From a virus: a stretch of DNA of 42,089 nt. Position numbers and translations under genes: made by a program. The notes under the pieces were generated by a model. The model was given only the letters and a program-made list of their open reading frames with translations. It ran no database searches and was not told the origin of the DNA. The stretch covers positions 1 to 42,089 of the IMG/VR virus record IMGVR_UViG_3300028394_000133; one strand, given 5' to 3'. Positions 26,501 through 36,648 of this stretch are shown one piece after another. Within the stretch, counting starts at the first letter, position 1, and the number at the start of each line of letters is the position of its first letter.

Positions 26501-29500
26501 TTTTGATTGTACATACTCCGTCTTCACGGTCGACTGACAAAGATGTTTTAGGAAACGGACGGCCATTGGCCTGTAATATACTATATTCGTAAAAACTATT
26601 AAAAATATTATCAACTACAGATGCAGGATTTTTAAATTTAATCTGATTAGCAAAAGGACTTAATGTAATGATATTTTGAGAAGCCCAGTTTTGTGTAGTC
26701 CAATATAAAAATTCTTTACATGTAAAGTCCCAATCAATAGCTGACTGAAGCTCACTGTTATATTCATCAAAATAGAACCCTTGCCCTTTGAGCCAGGCAC
26801 CGTATCCTATTAATAAATCATAGACTTCTTGAATTGTATTAAACTCTGTTCCGTAGGGAATATTTTTTTCTATACTGTCAATTGTACTTGCAATTTGCAC
26901 AGTGGCCCCGCCAATTATCGGCAATGCAGGTAACCTTTGGAAATAAGACTCAACAAAAGTATCACCACTTCTGTGGCTATTTTTAACCCTATAATAATAA
27001 TTTCCGTATTTTACTATCTGCCCTTGCTGATAATAAGTGCCTGATAATGCAGAATTTGCAGTAGTCGTATCAACTGACGATAACCCACTTTGCCCGATCG
27101 ATGAACTCGATGCCCATGTAATGTAAGGATCTGAAACTCCGCCTACTGTAATCGTCGGAGTGTCGGTATTTCTTAAAACAGTATAGACTGTAAAGTAAGG
27201 ATTATTATTATCATATCCTTTAACAATGAATTTGCCATTATTTTTTTGTACAATTACTCCAGAAATTGCAGTAGATTTAATAGGGTTACTAACATTTAAA
27301 ATTAAACTATAATCTTCCGGAGGAAGCAATGCTCCCTGACTAGTGCTGGTAGGCTCAATAGAATCAATAGTAATTTGTAATTTGTTTTTATTAACAAATC
27401 CGCCAGCTTTATAAAATAAATTAAAATCTGCATTATCAAGATCGGATCTTAGCTCTTTAATATAATTGCCGGTACGCTGAAGGCCAATTTCACTAACATA
27501 TACACTATAACCGCTGTTGGTTATAGTATCAGTCTCTCCGTGGATGCTTACATTTTTTAATTTTAAAAATTCAAAATTTGGCTCGTAGTCCCACTGCCCG
27601 GAAAGGTTTCGTCTAGTCTTAATCGGGTCATACATCAGCGACGCATAGGAAGCAGGACTTGTTAATGCCAATAGTTTTTGGATGACAAATGGCCAATAAC
27701 TGCTTCGGCGCCATGCGGTTTCGGCCGCACCATGATCTCCAAATTTCCAAGGCTGGCGGCGGTTATAAGCAGTTACATTTGTGGCTATTAATTGGGTCGG
27801 ATCTACTAATCTTCCTTGGTCGTCAACTGGTAATACTTTAGATAAGCCAGGTCTTGCATATTCAACATGCACTCCTGCACGGTATCCTTGTCTTACTAAT
27901 CCTTGTTCTAGATCTCTCCATAACAACTCGTTTCCAGAAGTGTAAGGTGCAGGACCATATTGGCTAGCCCACCAGGTTGGATACTCTGTAAAACCCAGCA
28001 TTTCCCACGGAGTATAATTAGGAGTGTCAGTATCGTAGAAATAATTAAATATCGATCTCCAACTTCCCGATAACTCAATGCCAAATTCTCTGTTATAACT
28101 TCCTGCGTAATTCCAAGTAAATGGATCATATTGATCAAATGCTGTATTTTCCTGATAGTCAATGCCGTAGGTTCCTGACCATTTAATAAAATCTCTTTGA
28201 ATTATTTCATTTACTTCTTTAACAGAATAATCAGATTTACGGAATGCTCCAGGTAATGCACCCATGAACTCGAATACATTTGAGTTATAAGGAAATTTAA
28301 TATTGTTATATACTCTCTTTTCAAATTCAAGAATGATATCATCTCTATAATCGTTATAAGCCGCCATGATACTGCCATCATGACATTTGATGGATTTGCG
28401 AAGGCCGTTTACATACGATCCATCATCATAGATGTATGGTCGGCTTTTTGGATAAAGTCCTAATTTTGTAGGTGTCGGCGGAATAAAAGATCCGCGAGTA
28501 TCGCGGTAGTCTTCGACTACTAAAATATCGCCTTTATTACGAGTTACCAATAACTGAACAGCAGAATTTGTCGGCGAATAATCGTACTGTGCTCCATGTA
28601 TTAATTGTACTCCGTTTAAGTATACCAAGACAGATCTATATGTATACCTTGAAATACCCGTAGCATCAAATGCTGAAGTAATAGGATAAGAAGAAATATT
28701 GGGATTAGTAATAGTCCAAGTTCTAGTATTTTTATCTGATCCATAGGCTATCATATCAGATAGATAGTAAGGTGATTGAACGTCCTTATCAACGTTTAAT
28801 TCTTTAAGTGCTATATCAACTGCGGTTACAGGATCAGTTTGTAACCCAATGCTGGCGATCTTTTTTAAGAAAGCCATTCTAAATTGATTATATTGATCAG
28901 CCGCAATTGTTATCGCATCAATGGCATTGTGTTCTTTTTTACCAAGGAAGAAATGCGCAAACGACATAGGATTTTTATTGGTTATAAACCTATTTCCCTT
29001 GGCAGAAATATTACTAAGATCTCTTAAATTGCTATCGCCTGGAAAATTGCCAGTAAATTCTGAAGTTTTAACAACCATCGATTTAACATGATCGCTTATT
29101 TCGCTAAGTGTAAAACTATCAGCATTTTCATTTAGTGGGTTATTGGTCAATCCTAGGGGAGTTTCATAATAATTTGATTCACCAACAGTTGTGGCAATAT
29201 CAGATTTTAATAACGGAATTTTATAAGGATCAGCTATTGACCAAGTATTAAAAAAGTTATCGCCAATCTTAAAAAATGTTGTGCTAGTAGGTATCGTTGT
29301 CTCATCTTCGGGCAAAACTATTTGACCGTCCATGAAATAATTTTTAAAAAGATAACTACCTACTCCGATACTATTTCGATAGTTTAAAGGAAACCCTAGG
29401 ATTGGATCTGCAGAGCCCGATCCTATATCATACCCAAACACTTTATTACCAGAAAAACTAGTAACATAGTAATTTAAATCACTAAAACTTGCTCTCCTAT

Positions 29501-31127
29501 AATCGTATAGATCAAATAAAGGCGCTTGATTTAATGCAGTTTTTTGTTGTGAATATTTCCATTCGTCTCCGTTAAACCACCAACTAGTTCCTGTGTATTT
29601 TTTACCATAGTTTACAGCTACTACTGATTCCGTTGCAGGGGCATCAACTTGTTCGAGGGTTAATCTTAATCTATTATTGATACCAATATAATTAACTTGA
29701 TAAATTTTTCCACGGACTTCGTTGTCAGTATCTGCTACAAATATAACTCTGTGACCTTGCGCTAATTGTACACCGTCAACATGATGTCCAGCAGACCCTT
29801 CAACTAAACTAAATGCGTCGGTTGTTTCTGTGTCAATTAAATCAACATTTTCTATGCCTCGAGACCCAAAGTTAAATAATTTAAAATCAGCTTCAAATTC
29901 AATAATAGGGCGTTTAGCTCTTAGGTTGGCAGGATATACAGGAGTTTGACCTGTGGCCAGAGCAGATGCGGTAATAACGTCTTTATGCACCCATCGATTA
30001 TATCTTGACCAAGGGTTTAAATCCCTACTTGCTCGATTGATCGTAATGTAATCAGGTGTTAATGGTAACTTCTTAAAACTATCAAATGGATAGTCATCAA
30101 AAGGAGTAGCGTCAAAATTTTCATTAAAAGTTGCTGTGGGAAGTTCAGCACAGTTTAATAAATCATATTCGACTAACCTAATGGCAATACCTACACCTTC
30201 AACAAAAAAGTCTCGATCTCTATAAAATTCGGGATACACATCTCCGCCAAATCTAATCTTCATACCATTTGACAGGACCACATTGTTTCCGGAAGTATAA
30301 TGTTTTTTACCTATAATATCTGTTTCAACATTTATTTGAGAATCTTCTGCAACTGCTTTGACAGAAATTTGCCCTTGTGCATATTGTTGAGTATCACTGA
30401 CGTAGAATAAAGTATCTGGAGTATTGTTATCGATTGTAACAGAAATTATTCCGGTACTGGTTCCATTATTAGTAACTCCAAAATTAAATTGATCTCCAGT
30501 ACCCAGGGTGGCAGAAGTTTTAATGTAAAATTTAAAAGAAGAGTCAACTTTGAAGTGATAGGTGTTTCCTCTGTAAAGAGAAATTAACGGATTAGCAGTT
30601 AGTCCATCGGGGGTAAACACAAACGCAGTTTTTGCTCTGTTGTTTACAACAGTATATGTACTGGTACTATTTTTTGGAGATCCGTCAATTGTTATAACAT
30701 TTGGACCGGTAACCAACCAATAGTATTGCTGATAGTTGATTAATTTATCCCAGTCAATATGAGGATTATAAGAATAAAACTCGGGCCTAAACAATCTGTC
30801 AAAGTTATCAACTTTACTACCTTGTATAGACAGCTCGTTGACTAAATCATCTAATGCCACAACATCAGTTACATTATCAGAAGAATCTCTAATTACCAGG
30901 GCAGGATCTAATTGATAATTTCTTCTCAAAGGCAGTGTTTCAGAAATATAGATATCTGCTGTAGAATTGTAGGTAACAGTTTCGGTGTCACCTATATATC
31001 CATCGAGACGTTCAACTTGCGGTTTCTGTATTAACTGATCAATTGTGCTGGATAGAAATTTAGAATTTCTATCTGTTCTTAGAAACTCCGGAAGTAGATT
31101 TACTGATTTAATAATTTTATCTGCCAT
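17502..31127 (-). CDS. Giant 4541-residue baseplate/tail structural protein
   Basis: A single uninterrupted frame of 13.6 kb directly after gp6, where T4 has genes 7 to 10. The N-terminus ([38 protein letters not shown]) resembles a large virion protein of T4-like marine phages. Roughly residues 2030-2490 hold repeated blade-like segments ([59 protein letters not shown]) typical of FG-GAP/integrin-type beta-propellers. Later come [17 protein letters not shown] and GAGYxxxPxVxI repeats near 2900 and 3260. No enzyme motif was recognised. It overlaps neither neighbour; gaps are two to three bases. The role is probably a baseplate-periphery scaffold with adhesion modules. Confidence 0.75.
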   Translation of the reverse strand: MADKIIKSVNLLPEFLRTDRNSKFLSSTIDQLIQKPQVERLDGYIGDTETVTYNSTADIYISETLPLRRNYQLDPALVIRDSSDNVTDVVALDDLVNELSIQGSKVDNFDRLFRPEFYSYNPHIDWDKLINYQQYYWLVTGPNVITIDGSPKNSTSTYTVVNNRAKTAFVFTPDGLTANPLISLYRGNTYHFKVDSSFKFYIKTSATLGTGDQFNFGVTNNGTSTGIISVTIDNNTPDTLFYVSDTQQYAQGQISVKAVAEDSQINVETDIIGKKHYTSGNNVVLSNGMKIRFGGDVYPEFYRDRDFFVEGVGIAIRLVEYDLLNCAELPTATFNENFDATPFDDYPFDSFKKLPLTPDYITINRASRDLNPWSRYNRWVHKDVITASALATGQTPVYPANLRAKRPIIEFEADFKLFNFGSRGIENVDLIDTETTDAFSLVEGSAGHHVDGVQLAQGHRVIFVADTDNEVRGKIYQVNYIGINNRLRLTLEQVDAPATESVVAVNYGKKYTGTSWWFNGDEWKYSQQKTALNQAPLFDLYDYRRASFSDLNYYVTSFSGNKVFGYDIGSGSADPILGFPLNYRNSIGVGSYLFKNYFMDGQIVLPEDETTIPTSTTFFKIGDNFFNTWSIADPYKIPLLKSDIATTVGESNYYETPLGLTNNPLNENADSFTLSEISDHVKSMVVKTSEFTGNFPGDSNLRDLSNISAKGNRFITNKNPMSFAHFFLGKKEHNAIDAITIAADQYNQFRMAFLKKIASIGLQTDPVTAVDIALKELNVDKDVQSPYYLSDMIAYGSDKNTRTWTITNPNISSYPITSAFDATGISRYTYRSVLVYLNGVQLIHGAQYDYSPTNSAVQLLVTRNKGDILVVEDYRDTRGSFIPPTPTKLGLYPKSRPYIYDDGSYVNGLRKSIKCHDGSIMAAYNDYRDDIILEFEKRVYNNIKFPYNSNVFEFMGALPGAFRKSDYSVKEVNEIIQRDFIKWSGTYGIDYQENTAFDQYDPFTWNYAGSYNREFGIELSGSWRSIFNYFYDTDTPNYTPWEMLGFTEYPTWWASQYGPAPYTSGNELLWRDLEQGLVRQGYRAGVHVEYARPGLSKVLPVDDQGRLVDPTQLIATNVTAYNRRQPWKFGDHGAAETAWRRSSYWPFVIQKLLALTSPASYASLMYDPIKTRRNLSGQWDYEPNFEFLKLKNVSIHGETDTITNSGYSVYVSEIGLQRTGNYIKELRSDLDNADFNLFYKAGGFVNKNKLQITIDSIEPTSTSQGALLPPEDYSLILNVSNPIKSTAISGVIVQKNNGKFIVKGYDNNNPYFTVYTVLRNTDTPTITVGGVSDPYITWASSSSIGQSGLSSVDTTTANSALSGTYYQQGQIVKYGNYYYRVKNSHRSGDTFVESYFQRLPALPIIGGATVQIASTIDSIEKNIPYGTEFNTIQEVYDLLIGYGAWLKGQGFYFDEYNSELQSAIDWDFTCKEFLYWTTQNWASQNIITLSPFANQIKFKNPASVVDNIFNSFYEYSILQANGRPFPKTSLSVDREDGVCTIKTLNSFDGIYFARLNSVQKEHGLVFKNRTMFNDVIYDKVTGYRQHRMKVKGFRTANWDGDYFSPGFIYDEATVTDWKTYTNYRYGDVVRFNGNYYSAKQNVASSEKFDFTKWVPLGEKPVAALLSNFDYKISQFEDFYSLDIDNFDSAQQKMAQHLTGYTPRVYLNNIFTDPIAQYKFYQGFIKEKGTKNAISKLSKATIHNLQGQIDYNEEWAFRVGYYGSYETYKEIEVPLVEGGFIENPQVINFVETTPTTPNDLIYYSLPADLSITPIEYKSTATFTTETGTDSFQLATAGYARFDDVDFTLFNESEILTLTNTNLLVQGTTIWVGSKNNGDWDVLKYNLDTAKLVSMTSDTEVAGTIEFYTDYIHNLSVGDVVSVNEFDDRVNGVYKIQSVPGLNRFIVVNSSTVVAGTITPSSPGLLFKFVSARNSTFDNLPSDQTLLELPEGSKLWVDDNGNNKWSVYQKIKNYHELSVSASTSPTDQKLGWSISRSSPTNIFMVGSPGYTENVNTGNVSVYYESGNSIQLKFRYGINTGITQYYSLGDETGFGWDLAYDSQEFIDSNGPTGYGLMFVGAPLTSKVKSNDAVGSLRYASGTGSASSRTQEGLVKISSVDGTLIEEKTQKVLLSPYPSNYERFGTSIYEVATSLGKLLLVGAPQTNSLGTGTVYSYWVTTSTVTTGTVDISYKGKVINPVITLANTGSQWGSIITGSDNAEIIAISAPGYDSNKGLVTVFVGTTTQFLQTIYSPFDKYAKFGTDIAVSPTGNYMCVTASEARNSDQSYGKVAIYKRTSSVGTFTLLQIISNPVIGVGMKFGQAVDINPDATEIVVSAIGTNRHVSETFDKYSLLLGTQPDLTAQYVNDPNSTQSDAQTTFDLESTTFFDAITYSGTAYVYNRKNNLFRLADELIPPDTTTGTNFGFSIALNQNSIYVGSPAYKNSVTPDLATSSFYQFYKKDTTAQSLNLLREQDNLISVNAIQKVSLIDTFNEEIVEYLDVIDPLKGKISGLAEQEIRYKSSFDPAIYAIGTDATVNDPNTCWMEEHVGDLWWDLSTVKYSWYEQGSLEYRKNNWGRLFPGSSIDVYEWVGSTYLPSQWAAFADTTEGLALGISGQPKHPDNSVVSAKQFYNSINDSFTNYYYFWVKNKLVVPNVKNRRINSYQVSSLIANPTIYGLQYASIIAKDAVVLANVGNLLVDNRIHLNIASDTISNEIPRHTEWLLLQDGLATSRPNALLEKKLMDSLLGHDSLGNTVPDPALSARARYGVGIRPRQTMFKDRLSALRNIVEFANDVLSKERITGNYSFENLNKQEIPPDEYSHEYDQVVEDNEALLLIDTRQLVAAELSCTIKDGKIRSVSIDKTGAGYKISPVVTIEGGNGAEIVTTINSRGHVISAEIKNAGEGLATAPRLTVRPYTVIVLADTSFTGKWTKFIYDKLSDSWIRAHTQEYNTSLYWDYIDWSSDTYNQFLDYSATVNEVYELDTLTELTVGSYVKVNDAGLGTYIIVEKTSDGVNGTFDSNFNIVYAENGTIKILDNIWNFSNSNLSYDNNSAFDQTLFDQIPDIELHYLLTALRDDLFVNALKINWNLLFFKAVKYALSEQKLLDWAFKTSFINVINYAGDLDQRPIYKLQNSQFYEDYIGEVKPYHTSIRNFTTNYTVLEPSQTYVTDFDLPSVYDNNLEKFITVNFGNPLMNTQPWKAWADNYLFGVGEISIGNPGAGYTFPPKVDLITEPGDTGSGATAEAYIRSGEVYDIIVTNPGQNYSRSPRVVIQGGGSTGLINAVAYAKLSNGKVRENTIGIRFDRTSRQSETGNLNTIDAFVCDGSTNEFILSWVADPDKNKIVATLDGELVLNSDYTIKYYTEYSTDSQEYLQHKNKIIFLNYVPLNGQTLEISYIKSTDVLNSVDRILNYYTPKSGMPGLDLGQLMTGIVYPQASIQGLTFDYSTKWDTYLGFDRALWADEVGTYFSAVTTASSSVVGGTWTNIAVSDISGITVGQSVNVISTSTPIFRSSIAKVVGINPITKVITVNTTTVKTIPNTSTIEFWSYSVNSALLDSAIIGGTWNAGVANGALGINPEDVIIDGDRFISSDNSYAPEELVPGHVAESLGINVYTKNPEGAPVVLSSSFFIDSNSTATRIMSIVPPSYASVMVSYANTIFSYNTNTNFTTSTQYAINWTTNELIIPPQGSSGLVRYTVISIGGGRPDTEAGVIDSATIIPPTSSAQVQSLAGIDSVRSAYVTVNGQSIPAVSTSTEYGYILTYADDDNRRAVANVYNLSTATGPNVVTAWFFGFGHKYFNEIHEQIINVDARAPVGTYTEIPYALENPPGEVEPFVANAIVEFYNTSTGGRSMLTPPHIDYYKVEDPADNSYAINNVTSTGALKNFDLARVRTYINGSELKRGFDFTVGLLDGVYQVTINSALLSRGDVIAILGKPGSTADFPEQDYHYDIVGSNLLLCAPVTNFGYYGWNTNWSGEIKVITYNNQDDMLIRTEVFNGNPSRRYKISRPVLDENYIWITVNGIPLVNFVDFEILEDQVTVQVSDWFNFKPVDKVVIITFSSEKLSSTILGHRIFNDLFNRTHFKRLSKQNTTYLTKPLTFTDTEIFVADLTVLARPSVEANIPGVVIIDGERIEFFKTETRPVETQTLVTATTIIGLTRFGENVLAIDTGTNYLINPGDFVTIQGIPLETTVISTVSNRVTLNNTASIALTTGTEVTFIRKTYSTAHVLAQLRRSTLGTAPSFYSQENTKVIDQSIEQTVPFDESILVQNTLTGISTAYTVYKNNHISKFYTDSVNTGSFNNNGIILSTASYINSADQISVYYGGRLLNKLGTYHQDINISYDSPIINTVNFTTSTETLPYTTIIGTAYVTTLTNQVWVYTQSNKLNAVNGYEYRGLMYRPPEFSVVANEFKQEISLNIPEGVQPGVRLTMVKRQFAGYDVWNDVIVPGESTKSLMDSTTVPARFLQARPAELPDKYYYGGDPALFDDSGFAVTDDQGNTLQGF

Positions 31128-31130
31128 GGT

Positions 31131-34100
31131 TTAACTGCCGCTAGTGGTTACTATTCCTGATGCTTTTAATTGTGAAGATGTTATGGCATCGATGATTTCT
31201 ATTTCATTGGCAGATGCACCGCTAATAAACAATTCGTTGCTTTGACATGCAATTTCATAAAGGCTACCAAAACTGTTAGATGCTGTCGGAACAATAATAA
31301 AGTTAGTAATATCAGGAGACATAATGTTCATCACATATGTTGAAAGCTCACTGAAGAAAAAAGACTGCCCAAAATCCCAATTTTGTAAGTTAAAAAAATC
31401 TTCAATGGCCATTAGTATTCTACTTCTTAAATCGTTGTCGCTAGTAGGGCGAGAAGGATTTCTTACTGCTTTGAATACTCCCTGTAAATTTCCAGAAGCC
31501 TTGTTGCCAAACAACACTTTATATTTGACTGGTTGGAAAATAATTTCATCGCTGATAGTTTTAATAGGTTCTAATTTAGATGAATAATTCTGTTCTAAAC
31601 TAGAACTAGTGGGTGCTAATGGTTCTGCTCCTGTTCCAGAAGATAGCCATGTTCTAAAACTTAAATCATAATCGGAGGTTAATAGATATACATCTATGAT
31701 ATTGCTCTTACTAGGGTCAATTCGTCTATCTTCACCACTGTTATGTGTATACTGAAATTTTAATCCATCTCGACCAGAATAGGCATAATAATCAGGTTCG
31801 TATACCCAATGATCAGATGTTCCTAAGAGGGCCGCAGAAAAACTTTTAACAACATTGTATTCTGGATTGTAAAAATAAAACAGGTCCCCGTTATTAACCG
31901 CTAATTGATTTAACATAGCATCTGCATCCTCTGGCGTAGGAAATGCTCTAAAAAGTTCTTTATCCATTAGACTGTATCTTTGCCCGTCTGTAGATTTTTT
32001 AAAATATACAAACTTATCATTAAAATTAGTGGTCTCGTTAGTGCTTGACGGCTCTACTACATTCATAAAGGTATCGGGATCTGAAATTTGCCCAGAACTA
32101 TTATAATCATAAAAACTCACTTTGACTTTTTTAGGCTCAACATACCCGTCAGTTTCTACAATAGCACCATCAATCTGCCATTGATAATCTTTACCCAATC
32201 CCGAGTTAATGTCTGTGTTCATCGTATTAATTGATAACACATTTATTTGATCTTTAATCACAGAATTAGTATTATAATCATAGTTAACGGTATTAGGGTC
32301 AATAAAAAATGCTGTTTCTTTTTCACTTTCAAAAATATAATCTGTTAGACGATATCTTACTTTATAACTCTTTCCTGTCCACGTAAAAGCCACCATCCAG
32401 CTGGCATCTCTATTTGCATTATCTTTGTTTCCTTGGAAAGTAAGACTAAATGGGCTAATTAGATCAATATTAGTATCTAATATAATTACCCACTTCCTTG
32501 TAACTTTGTTAAATGAGAGCCCAAAATTTCTTTGATTCAGACAAAGATTAACCAATTCGTTTTCGAATGTATAGGTGAACACATCAATAAACTTAGGTAT
32601 CACTTCAACTGGGATGGCTCCATTATCTATAATATTGCTGAGAATAACGGGACCCGTGCCGGTATCTAATGCACCCTGTCCTGTATTAGATCCGTCTCCA
32701 ACTACTTGAACAACTTTGACCCAAATGTAATCTAATGTGTTACTGCTTTTAACAGCGACTAAGTTGCCATTTGGTTTGAAATATTTTTTGCTGGCGTTGT
32801 ATCTTGCATCAGTAGGCGGAAGGCTTCCTGGTGCTACGAATTTCATCAATGCCCCTTGAGTTGCATATTTGAGATTATTTGAAATAAATGTGCCTAAACT
32901 AGTCGGGCCGCCTAGATTAATATCTGTGATATGTCCAGTACATTGTGTTGCACTCTTACTGTCTTGTACCCAAGATAGTTTTAAATCGCTAAGGGAAGGT
33001 CTTTCATATTGGTCAAAATAGAAAGATCGCAATGCTGGGTTAGCAATTACTGGTTCTAAATAAAATTTAATAGCAGAAAATACTTCGTTCCTATTGCCAG
33101 TTGTAAATGAAAATTCAAAACTTTTTTCTTGAGTATTTTTATATAATATACCATCAGTGGCAAAAATATTAGTTTTACTGTATTTTCCACTGACGTCACT
33201 AAGTTCAAAATATTTGCTTAATCCGCTGTTGACCCTGGCTACACTTTTTACTTTTAAAATGTTACTGCCTAAGGTTAATGGAGCCACGTTATAATCTTCA
33301 GCGGTAACCATACGGTTCTGTGTATAGTATACCTGTGGTGCTTTATTTTGTATGCTGGCGTTTGTTTCTGGGCCTGCGCTATTACTCACAGTGTATTGCA
33401 ATCCCATTGTCAATGTTAATGTATGCCCTTGCCCTGATTTATTAAGGTATGGTATTTCAACTACAATTCCACTCATCTGCTCTGGTTTAATTGTATAGGT
33501 CAAGCCGTTACTCTGTCTGTAAAATAGATTAAATTGCCCTTGTGGAAGATTACCGAAGCTACCGTCTGCAAAATTTAAATCAATCTGATCTTGGTCTCGC
33601 GAAGTAACGCTATAGATATTTCTTTCACTGTTAGATAGGCTATTATAGATAATATTATTACCAGTTATTGCAGGGACCTTGGTCCATAACGTAGAATATC
33701 TGTTGTTGTTGTCTAAATTCCAAAGCCATACGTCTGTATCATTAATGTTGTTAACATTAACTCCGACAATTTCATTAGAGACTGGGGTGGTAATATTAAA
33801 ATTAGATACTGCTAATTTACCTTGTTTAACGTGTACAAAAAATCCTGTATTATTACTACTTGCACCCTGATTGTCATTTTTATAGATTAAACTAAAAGAG
33901 TTAGCCGGTTTAGGTGCTTCTTCATATACAGAAGTAGTTCCGGACATGGTTGCAGGAACTATTTCAAAATTCATTGCTGTACCATTAACTGTTTTTAAAA
34001 AACTGTATATAGGTACGTCTATGTTAGTACTGTTTATTCTATACTGCTCTGTTAGTATGCCGTCGATGGTTTTTCTATCGTAAGGTTTTCCAAAAATAAA

Positions 34101-34598
34101 ACTGCCGCTCATAGCAGAATTCATTATAGAAATAAACTGTTCATACCAATTGGTACTTGTGGGATCATTCCAGACAATGGTAGTATTTGCCACGTTTGTT
34201 CCATTGGAATCAATTACAGAATCAGTTGTGGAAACCGCAGTGATTTTTAAAAATCCGCTAGCGGGAACGTTTCTAGTAGGTGCATAACTGATTAGTTGTG
34301 CTAAACGTAGGATGCTGTCTCGACGTTGGGCTGTTTCTAAAAAATTTTCACGGGCGTTTAAGTCAACACGGAAACTTAAATTTTGCCCTAGGTATGCAAT
34401 TAGATCAACTAGAGCAATGTATTCGCTACTATCAATAAAATCATTAAAATCTTCAGGGTAATTTTGCTGAAGATACTGGATCATAGTGCGTCTTAGGGTT
34501 TCAAAATCGTAACTTTGAAACTCAGCATTGCGATAAGATTGGTATATTTTTTTCCAATCTTCGGACACTAGCAATTTATTATTAGTTGATGGGATCAT
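31131..34598 (-). CDS. gp6: Baseplate wedge protein gp6
   Basis: This 1155-residue protein carries the gp6 N-terminal signature: YDFETLRRTMIQYLQQNYPEDFNDFIDSS, LVDLIAYLGQNLSFRVDLNARENFL, RDSILRLAQLISYAPTRNVPASG. gp6 dimers join neighbouring wedges into the baseplate ring around the hub. The T4 protein has 660 residues, so this one is much longer, with extra beta-rich central sections. The C-terminus contains ALLGTSDHWVYEPDYYAYSGRDGL and DLRSRILMAIEDFFNLQNWDFGQSF, typical of gpJ/gp6 C-terminal folds. There is no Shine-Dalgarno; an AATAAATA octamer lies 28 bases before the ATG. It precedes the giant protein by three bases. Confidence 0.86.
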   Translation of the reverse strand: MIPSTNNKLLVSEDWKKIYQSYRNAEFQSYDFETLRRTMIQYLQQNYPEDFNDFIDSSEYIALVDLIAYLGQNLSFRVDLNARENFLETAQRRDSILRLAQLISYAPTRNVPASGFLKITAVSTTDSVIDSNGTNVANTTIVWNDPTSTNWYEQFISIMNSAMSGSFIFGKPYDRKTIDGILTEQYRINSTNIDVPIYSFLKTVNGTAMNFEIVPATMSGTTSVYEEAPKPANSFSLIYKNDNQGASSNNTGFFVHVKQGKLAVSNFNITTPVSNEIVGVNVNNINDTDVWLWNLDNNNRYSTLWTKVPAITGNNIIYNSLSNSERNIYSVTSRDQDQIDLNFADGSFGNLPQGQFNLFYRQSNGLTYTIKPEQMSGIVVEIPYLNKSGQGHTLTLTMGLQYTVSNSAGPETNASIQNKAPQVYYTQNRMVTAEDYNVAPLTLGSNILKVKSVARVNSGLSKYFELSDVSGKYSKTNIFATDGILYKNTQEKSFEFSFTTGNRNEVFSAIKFYLEPVIANPALRSFYFDQYERPSLSDLKLSWVQDSKSATQCTGHITDINLGGPTSLGTFISNNLKYATQGALMKFVAPGSLPPTDARYNASKKYFKPNGNLVAVKSSNTLDYIWVKVVQVVGDGSNTGQGALDTGTGPVILSNIIDNGAIPVEVIPKFIDVFTYTFENELVNLCLNQRNFGLSFNKVTRKWVIILDTNIDLISPFSLTFQGNKDNANRDASWMVAFTWTGKSYKVRYRLTDYIFESEKETAFFIDPNTVNYDYNTNSVIKDQINVLSINTMNTDINSGLGKDYQWQIDGAIVETDGYVEPKKVKVSFYDYNSSGQISDPDTFMNVVEPSSTNETTNFNDKFVYFKKSTDGQRYSLMDKELFRAFPTPEDADAMLNQLAVNNGDLFYFYNPEYNVVKSFSAALLGTSDHWVYEPDYYAYSGRDGLKFQYTHNSGEDRRIDPSKSNIIDVYLLTSDYDLSFRTWLSSGTGAEPLAPTSSSLEQNYSSKLEPIKTISDEIIFQPVKYKVLFGNKASGNLQGVFKAVRNPSRPTSDNDLRSRILMAIEDFFNLQNWDFGQSFFFSELSTYVMNIMSPDITNFIIVPTASNSFGSLYEIACQSNELFISGASANEIEIIDAITSSQLKASGIVTTSGS

Positions 34599-34618
34599 AT
34601 TTTTATTAACTTGTACCG

Positions 34619-34626
34619 TATTTATT
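34619..34626 (-). promoter_or_regulatory. Candidate late promoter AATAAATA for gp6
   Basis: A NATAAATA element in the 48-base gap between gp25 and gp6. The predicted start is near 34613, with a 15-base A/T-rich leader. Elements of this form have been described upstream of gene 6 in cyanophages. Confidence 0.5.
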
Positions 34627-34646
34627 GCCAGAATTATCTGGCTACA

Positions 34647-35081
34647 TTATTGTGTTACTATACCTAATTTCTGATCAAAGGTCAGTTTCAATACAGACGA
34701 CTGATCATCATTTACCAAACTTAAGGTTATTTCTAAAATAAATCCCATAGGATATTCTGTAATATCAATTTGAGATGCCGAAACTCTAGGGTCAGCTGTG
34801 CAGATAGTAGTGATGTCATCTTTAAGTGCATCTCGAGTTTGCTCAGTTAACGGTTCCATTAACAAATCCCATACAATACTACCAAAATTAGGATTCATAA
34901 CCCTACTACCTTTTTTAGTATTAAAGTGATTAATGATATCTTGTTTGACTAGATCCATGTCATAAAGTCTAGATCCAGGATTCGCAGACAGTGAGCTAAA
35001 TCCTTTGTAGAAATGACGTAGCTTTGCCGGCTGTTCGTTTATAGCATTGGCATTGGTTAGTTCGATAGTTTTAAATGGCAT
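34647..35081 (-). CDS. gp25: Baseplate wedge protein gp25 (gpW/gp25 family)
   Basis: This 144-residue protein is a clear member of the gpW/gp25 lysozyme-like baseplate family: YKGFSSLSANPGSRLYDMDLVKQDIINHFNTKKGSRVMNP in part, NFGSIVWDLLMEPLTEQT, and a C-terminal beta sheet (GFILEITLSLVNDDQSSVLKLTFDQ). gp25 initiates sheath assembly and sits next to gp6 and gp53 in the inner wedge. Order gp5-gp25-gp6 is the same as in related phages. No good ribosome-binding site is visible. AATAAATA at 35086-35093 lies so close that a late start would fall within the ATG. Confidence 0.92.
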   Translation of the reverse strand: MPFKTIELTNANAINEQPAKLRHFYKGFSSLSANPGSRLYDMDLVKQDIINHFNTKKGSRVMNPNFGSIVWDLLMEPLTEQTRDALKDDITTICTADPRVSASQIDITEYPMGFILEITLSLVNDDQSSVLKLTFDQKLGIVTQ

Positions 35082-35091
35082 ATGGTATTTA

Positions 35092-36648
35092 TTACCCTGT
35101 TGATCCCGGTCTATTTGCAGAAACTACAGTTTCATCTGATCCTAAAGTAACATCAGTAGCGGGCTTGCTAAATTTTTCACTATTAATATTTTCGTGTTGT
35201 ACCCAAGGTTCATGCATAGGTACACGTTGCATAATACTGGTGATCGGAGCACCTTTAAAGAAATTACCATCACTCCATCCAACATTTTTATCAGTACTGG
35301 GTAACGAATAAGTTATCATTTTTCCAGGAGTAGCAGGATCAGTAGCAGGACTTGCTGTGCCTGCCGACGGGCCATTCATGTGAATTTTAGCCGCTGTTTC
35401 AAAATGCATGGCGCCACTAGAAATATTGGTATCTCCAGATGCTGTAAAAAAGTTAGTACTTCCTGAAATATTAAAATTGCCTGTAGCTGATTGATATACA
35501 GTGTCGCCTTTTAGATGTACTGCCGAATCACCAGATAATTTTAATTCTAAATCAGATTTTATATTGGCAGATTCTGCAAAATGTAATCTTCCTGCCCTGT
35601 CTGCCCGCAGATTAAAATCACCTGCAGATTCGAGATTGATATTTTTACCTGCTTTGATGTTAACATTTCTTCCTGCTTCAACGTTAAAATCTCTATCAGC
35701 ACGGAAGTTAAAATCAGCTTCGGTATGTATGCTGACAGAATCTTCACAATAGATATCCATTTTTCCATCGCTGGTCAATTCAATCCAGCTTGTACCTCTG
35801 GCGTTCCCTATGTAGATTAAATCTTGACTATTGTGTAAAAGTATTTGGTGCCCTGTTCGAGTCCTAATGCGCACTAGTTCATTTTGTCCTTTGGCATCTC
35901 CGTCGTCCATAACAAAACTACTACCACCTAGCCGCGATACAGGAGACTGTACACCTGCACCGTAACCTATTTTACCTTTTTTGGCATTGGTGTCAGTTTT
36001 TAACGGGCCAGGTGTGCTAATACCGAATACCCTACTAGGTACTTCTCGTCTAGCACTACTCGAAGTAACTCCCCTTGTGGTGTCTAGTAATAATCCCTGA
36101 GACAATAATCTGTCAGCAAAAGGATGTATAGCTTTTTGTATTTTATCTATGTTAGGACCCGAATTGAGAGTTTGGCTTTTCTTGTGTACCTCTGCCACGG
36201 GCAATAAAGAAGTTCCATACTTACGTTGTTGTTCGGCAGTTAGTGCAGATTGCAGTGAGGCCGCAATACCAGGAACCATTTGATTTTGAAATCTATCTTG
36301 AATGCATCCAAACCAAAATCCTTGGTTAGGGTCACCATCAACAAAAATAACCAAAACCTGTGTACCTACATCAGGAGGGACCATCCACATGCCGTAGGAT
36401 TTTTGTACGTCGTCAAAATTACCGCTGTTGTTGCCTTCGTGCCTTGCAGATGTTACTCCGTAAAATGGACTTAGATATTGCACAGGGTAAACTGCATTTT
36501 GACTACCAACTAGTCCAGGTATACCTTTCCTAATGGCCACTTCAACTCCGCCCATATAGGTTTTATCTAAGTGATTGGTTATTTCTCCTATATAGGGGCC
36601 AGGGCTAGGTAGCTTGGCACGGGTTCTTGTATCTTGCGTTCCGCTCAT
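35092..36648 (-). CDS. gp5: gp5-like central spike / hub protein without lysozyme domain
   Basis: This 518-residue protein has an N-terminal OB-fold (about 15-125: GEITNHLDKTYMGGVEVAI, YGMWMVPPDVGTQVLVIFVDG, GFWFGCIQD), a linker, and from about 285 to 425 a beta-helix with repeating strands (KMDIYCEDSVSIH, FNVEAGRNVNIKAGKNINLE). These are the first and last parts of T4 gp5, the membrane-piercing spike. The lysozyme domain of T4 gp5 is absent, as in many marine relatives. The C-terminus (residues 440-518) has a Pro/Ser tail. It begins with an ATGA overlap with the hub gene and AGGAAA as ribosome-binding site. Confidence 0.82.
   Translation of the reverse strand: MSGTQDTRTRAKLPSPGPYIGEITNHLDKTYMGGVEVAIRKGIPGLVGSQNAVYPVQYLSPFYGVTSARHEGNNSGNFDDVQKSYGMWMVPPDVGTQVLVIFVDGDPNQGFWFGCIQDRFQNQMVPGIAASLQSALTAEQQRKYGTSLLPVAEVHKKSQTLNSGPNIDKIQKAIHPFADRLLSQGLLLDTTRGVTSSSARREVPSRVFGISTPGPLKTDTNAKKGKIGYGAGVQSPVSRLGGSSFVMDDGDAKGQNELVRIRTRTGHQILLHNSQDLIYIGNARGTSWIELTSDGKMDIYCEDSVSIHTEADFNFRADRDFNVEAGRNVNIKAGKNINLESAGDFNLRADRAGRLHFAESANIKSDLELKLSGDSAVHLKGDTVYQSATGNFNISGSTNFFTASGDTNISSGAMHFETAAKIHMNGPSAGTASPATDPATPGKMITYSLPSTDKNVGWSDGNFFKGAPITSIMQRVPMHEPWVQHENINSEKFSKPATDVTLGSDETVVSANRPGSTG

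Noticed and set aside
35086-35093. AATAAATA before gp25 as a functional late promoter
   Set aside because: With T4 geometry the transcript would begin inside the ATG, so it is not listed as a feature; a different spacing could rescue it.
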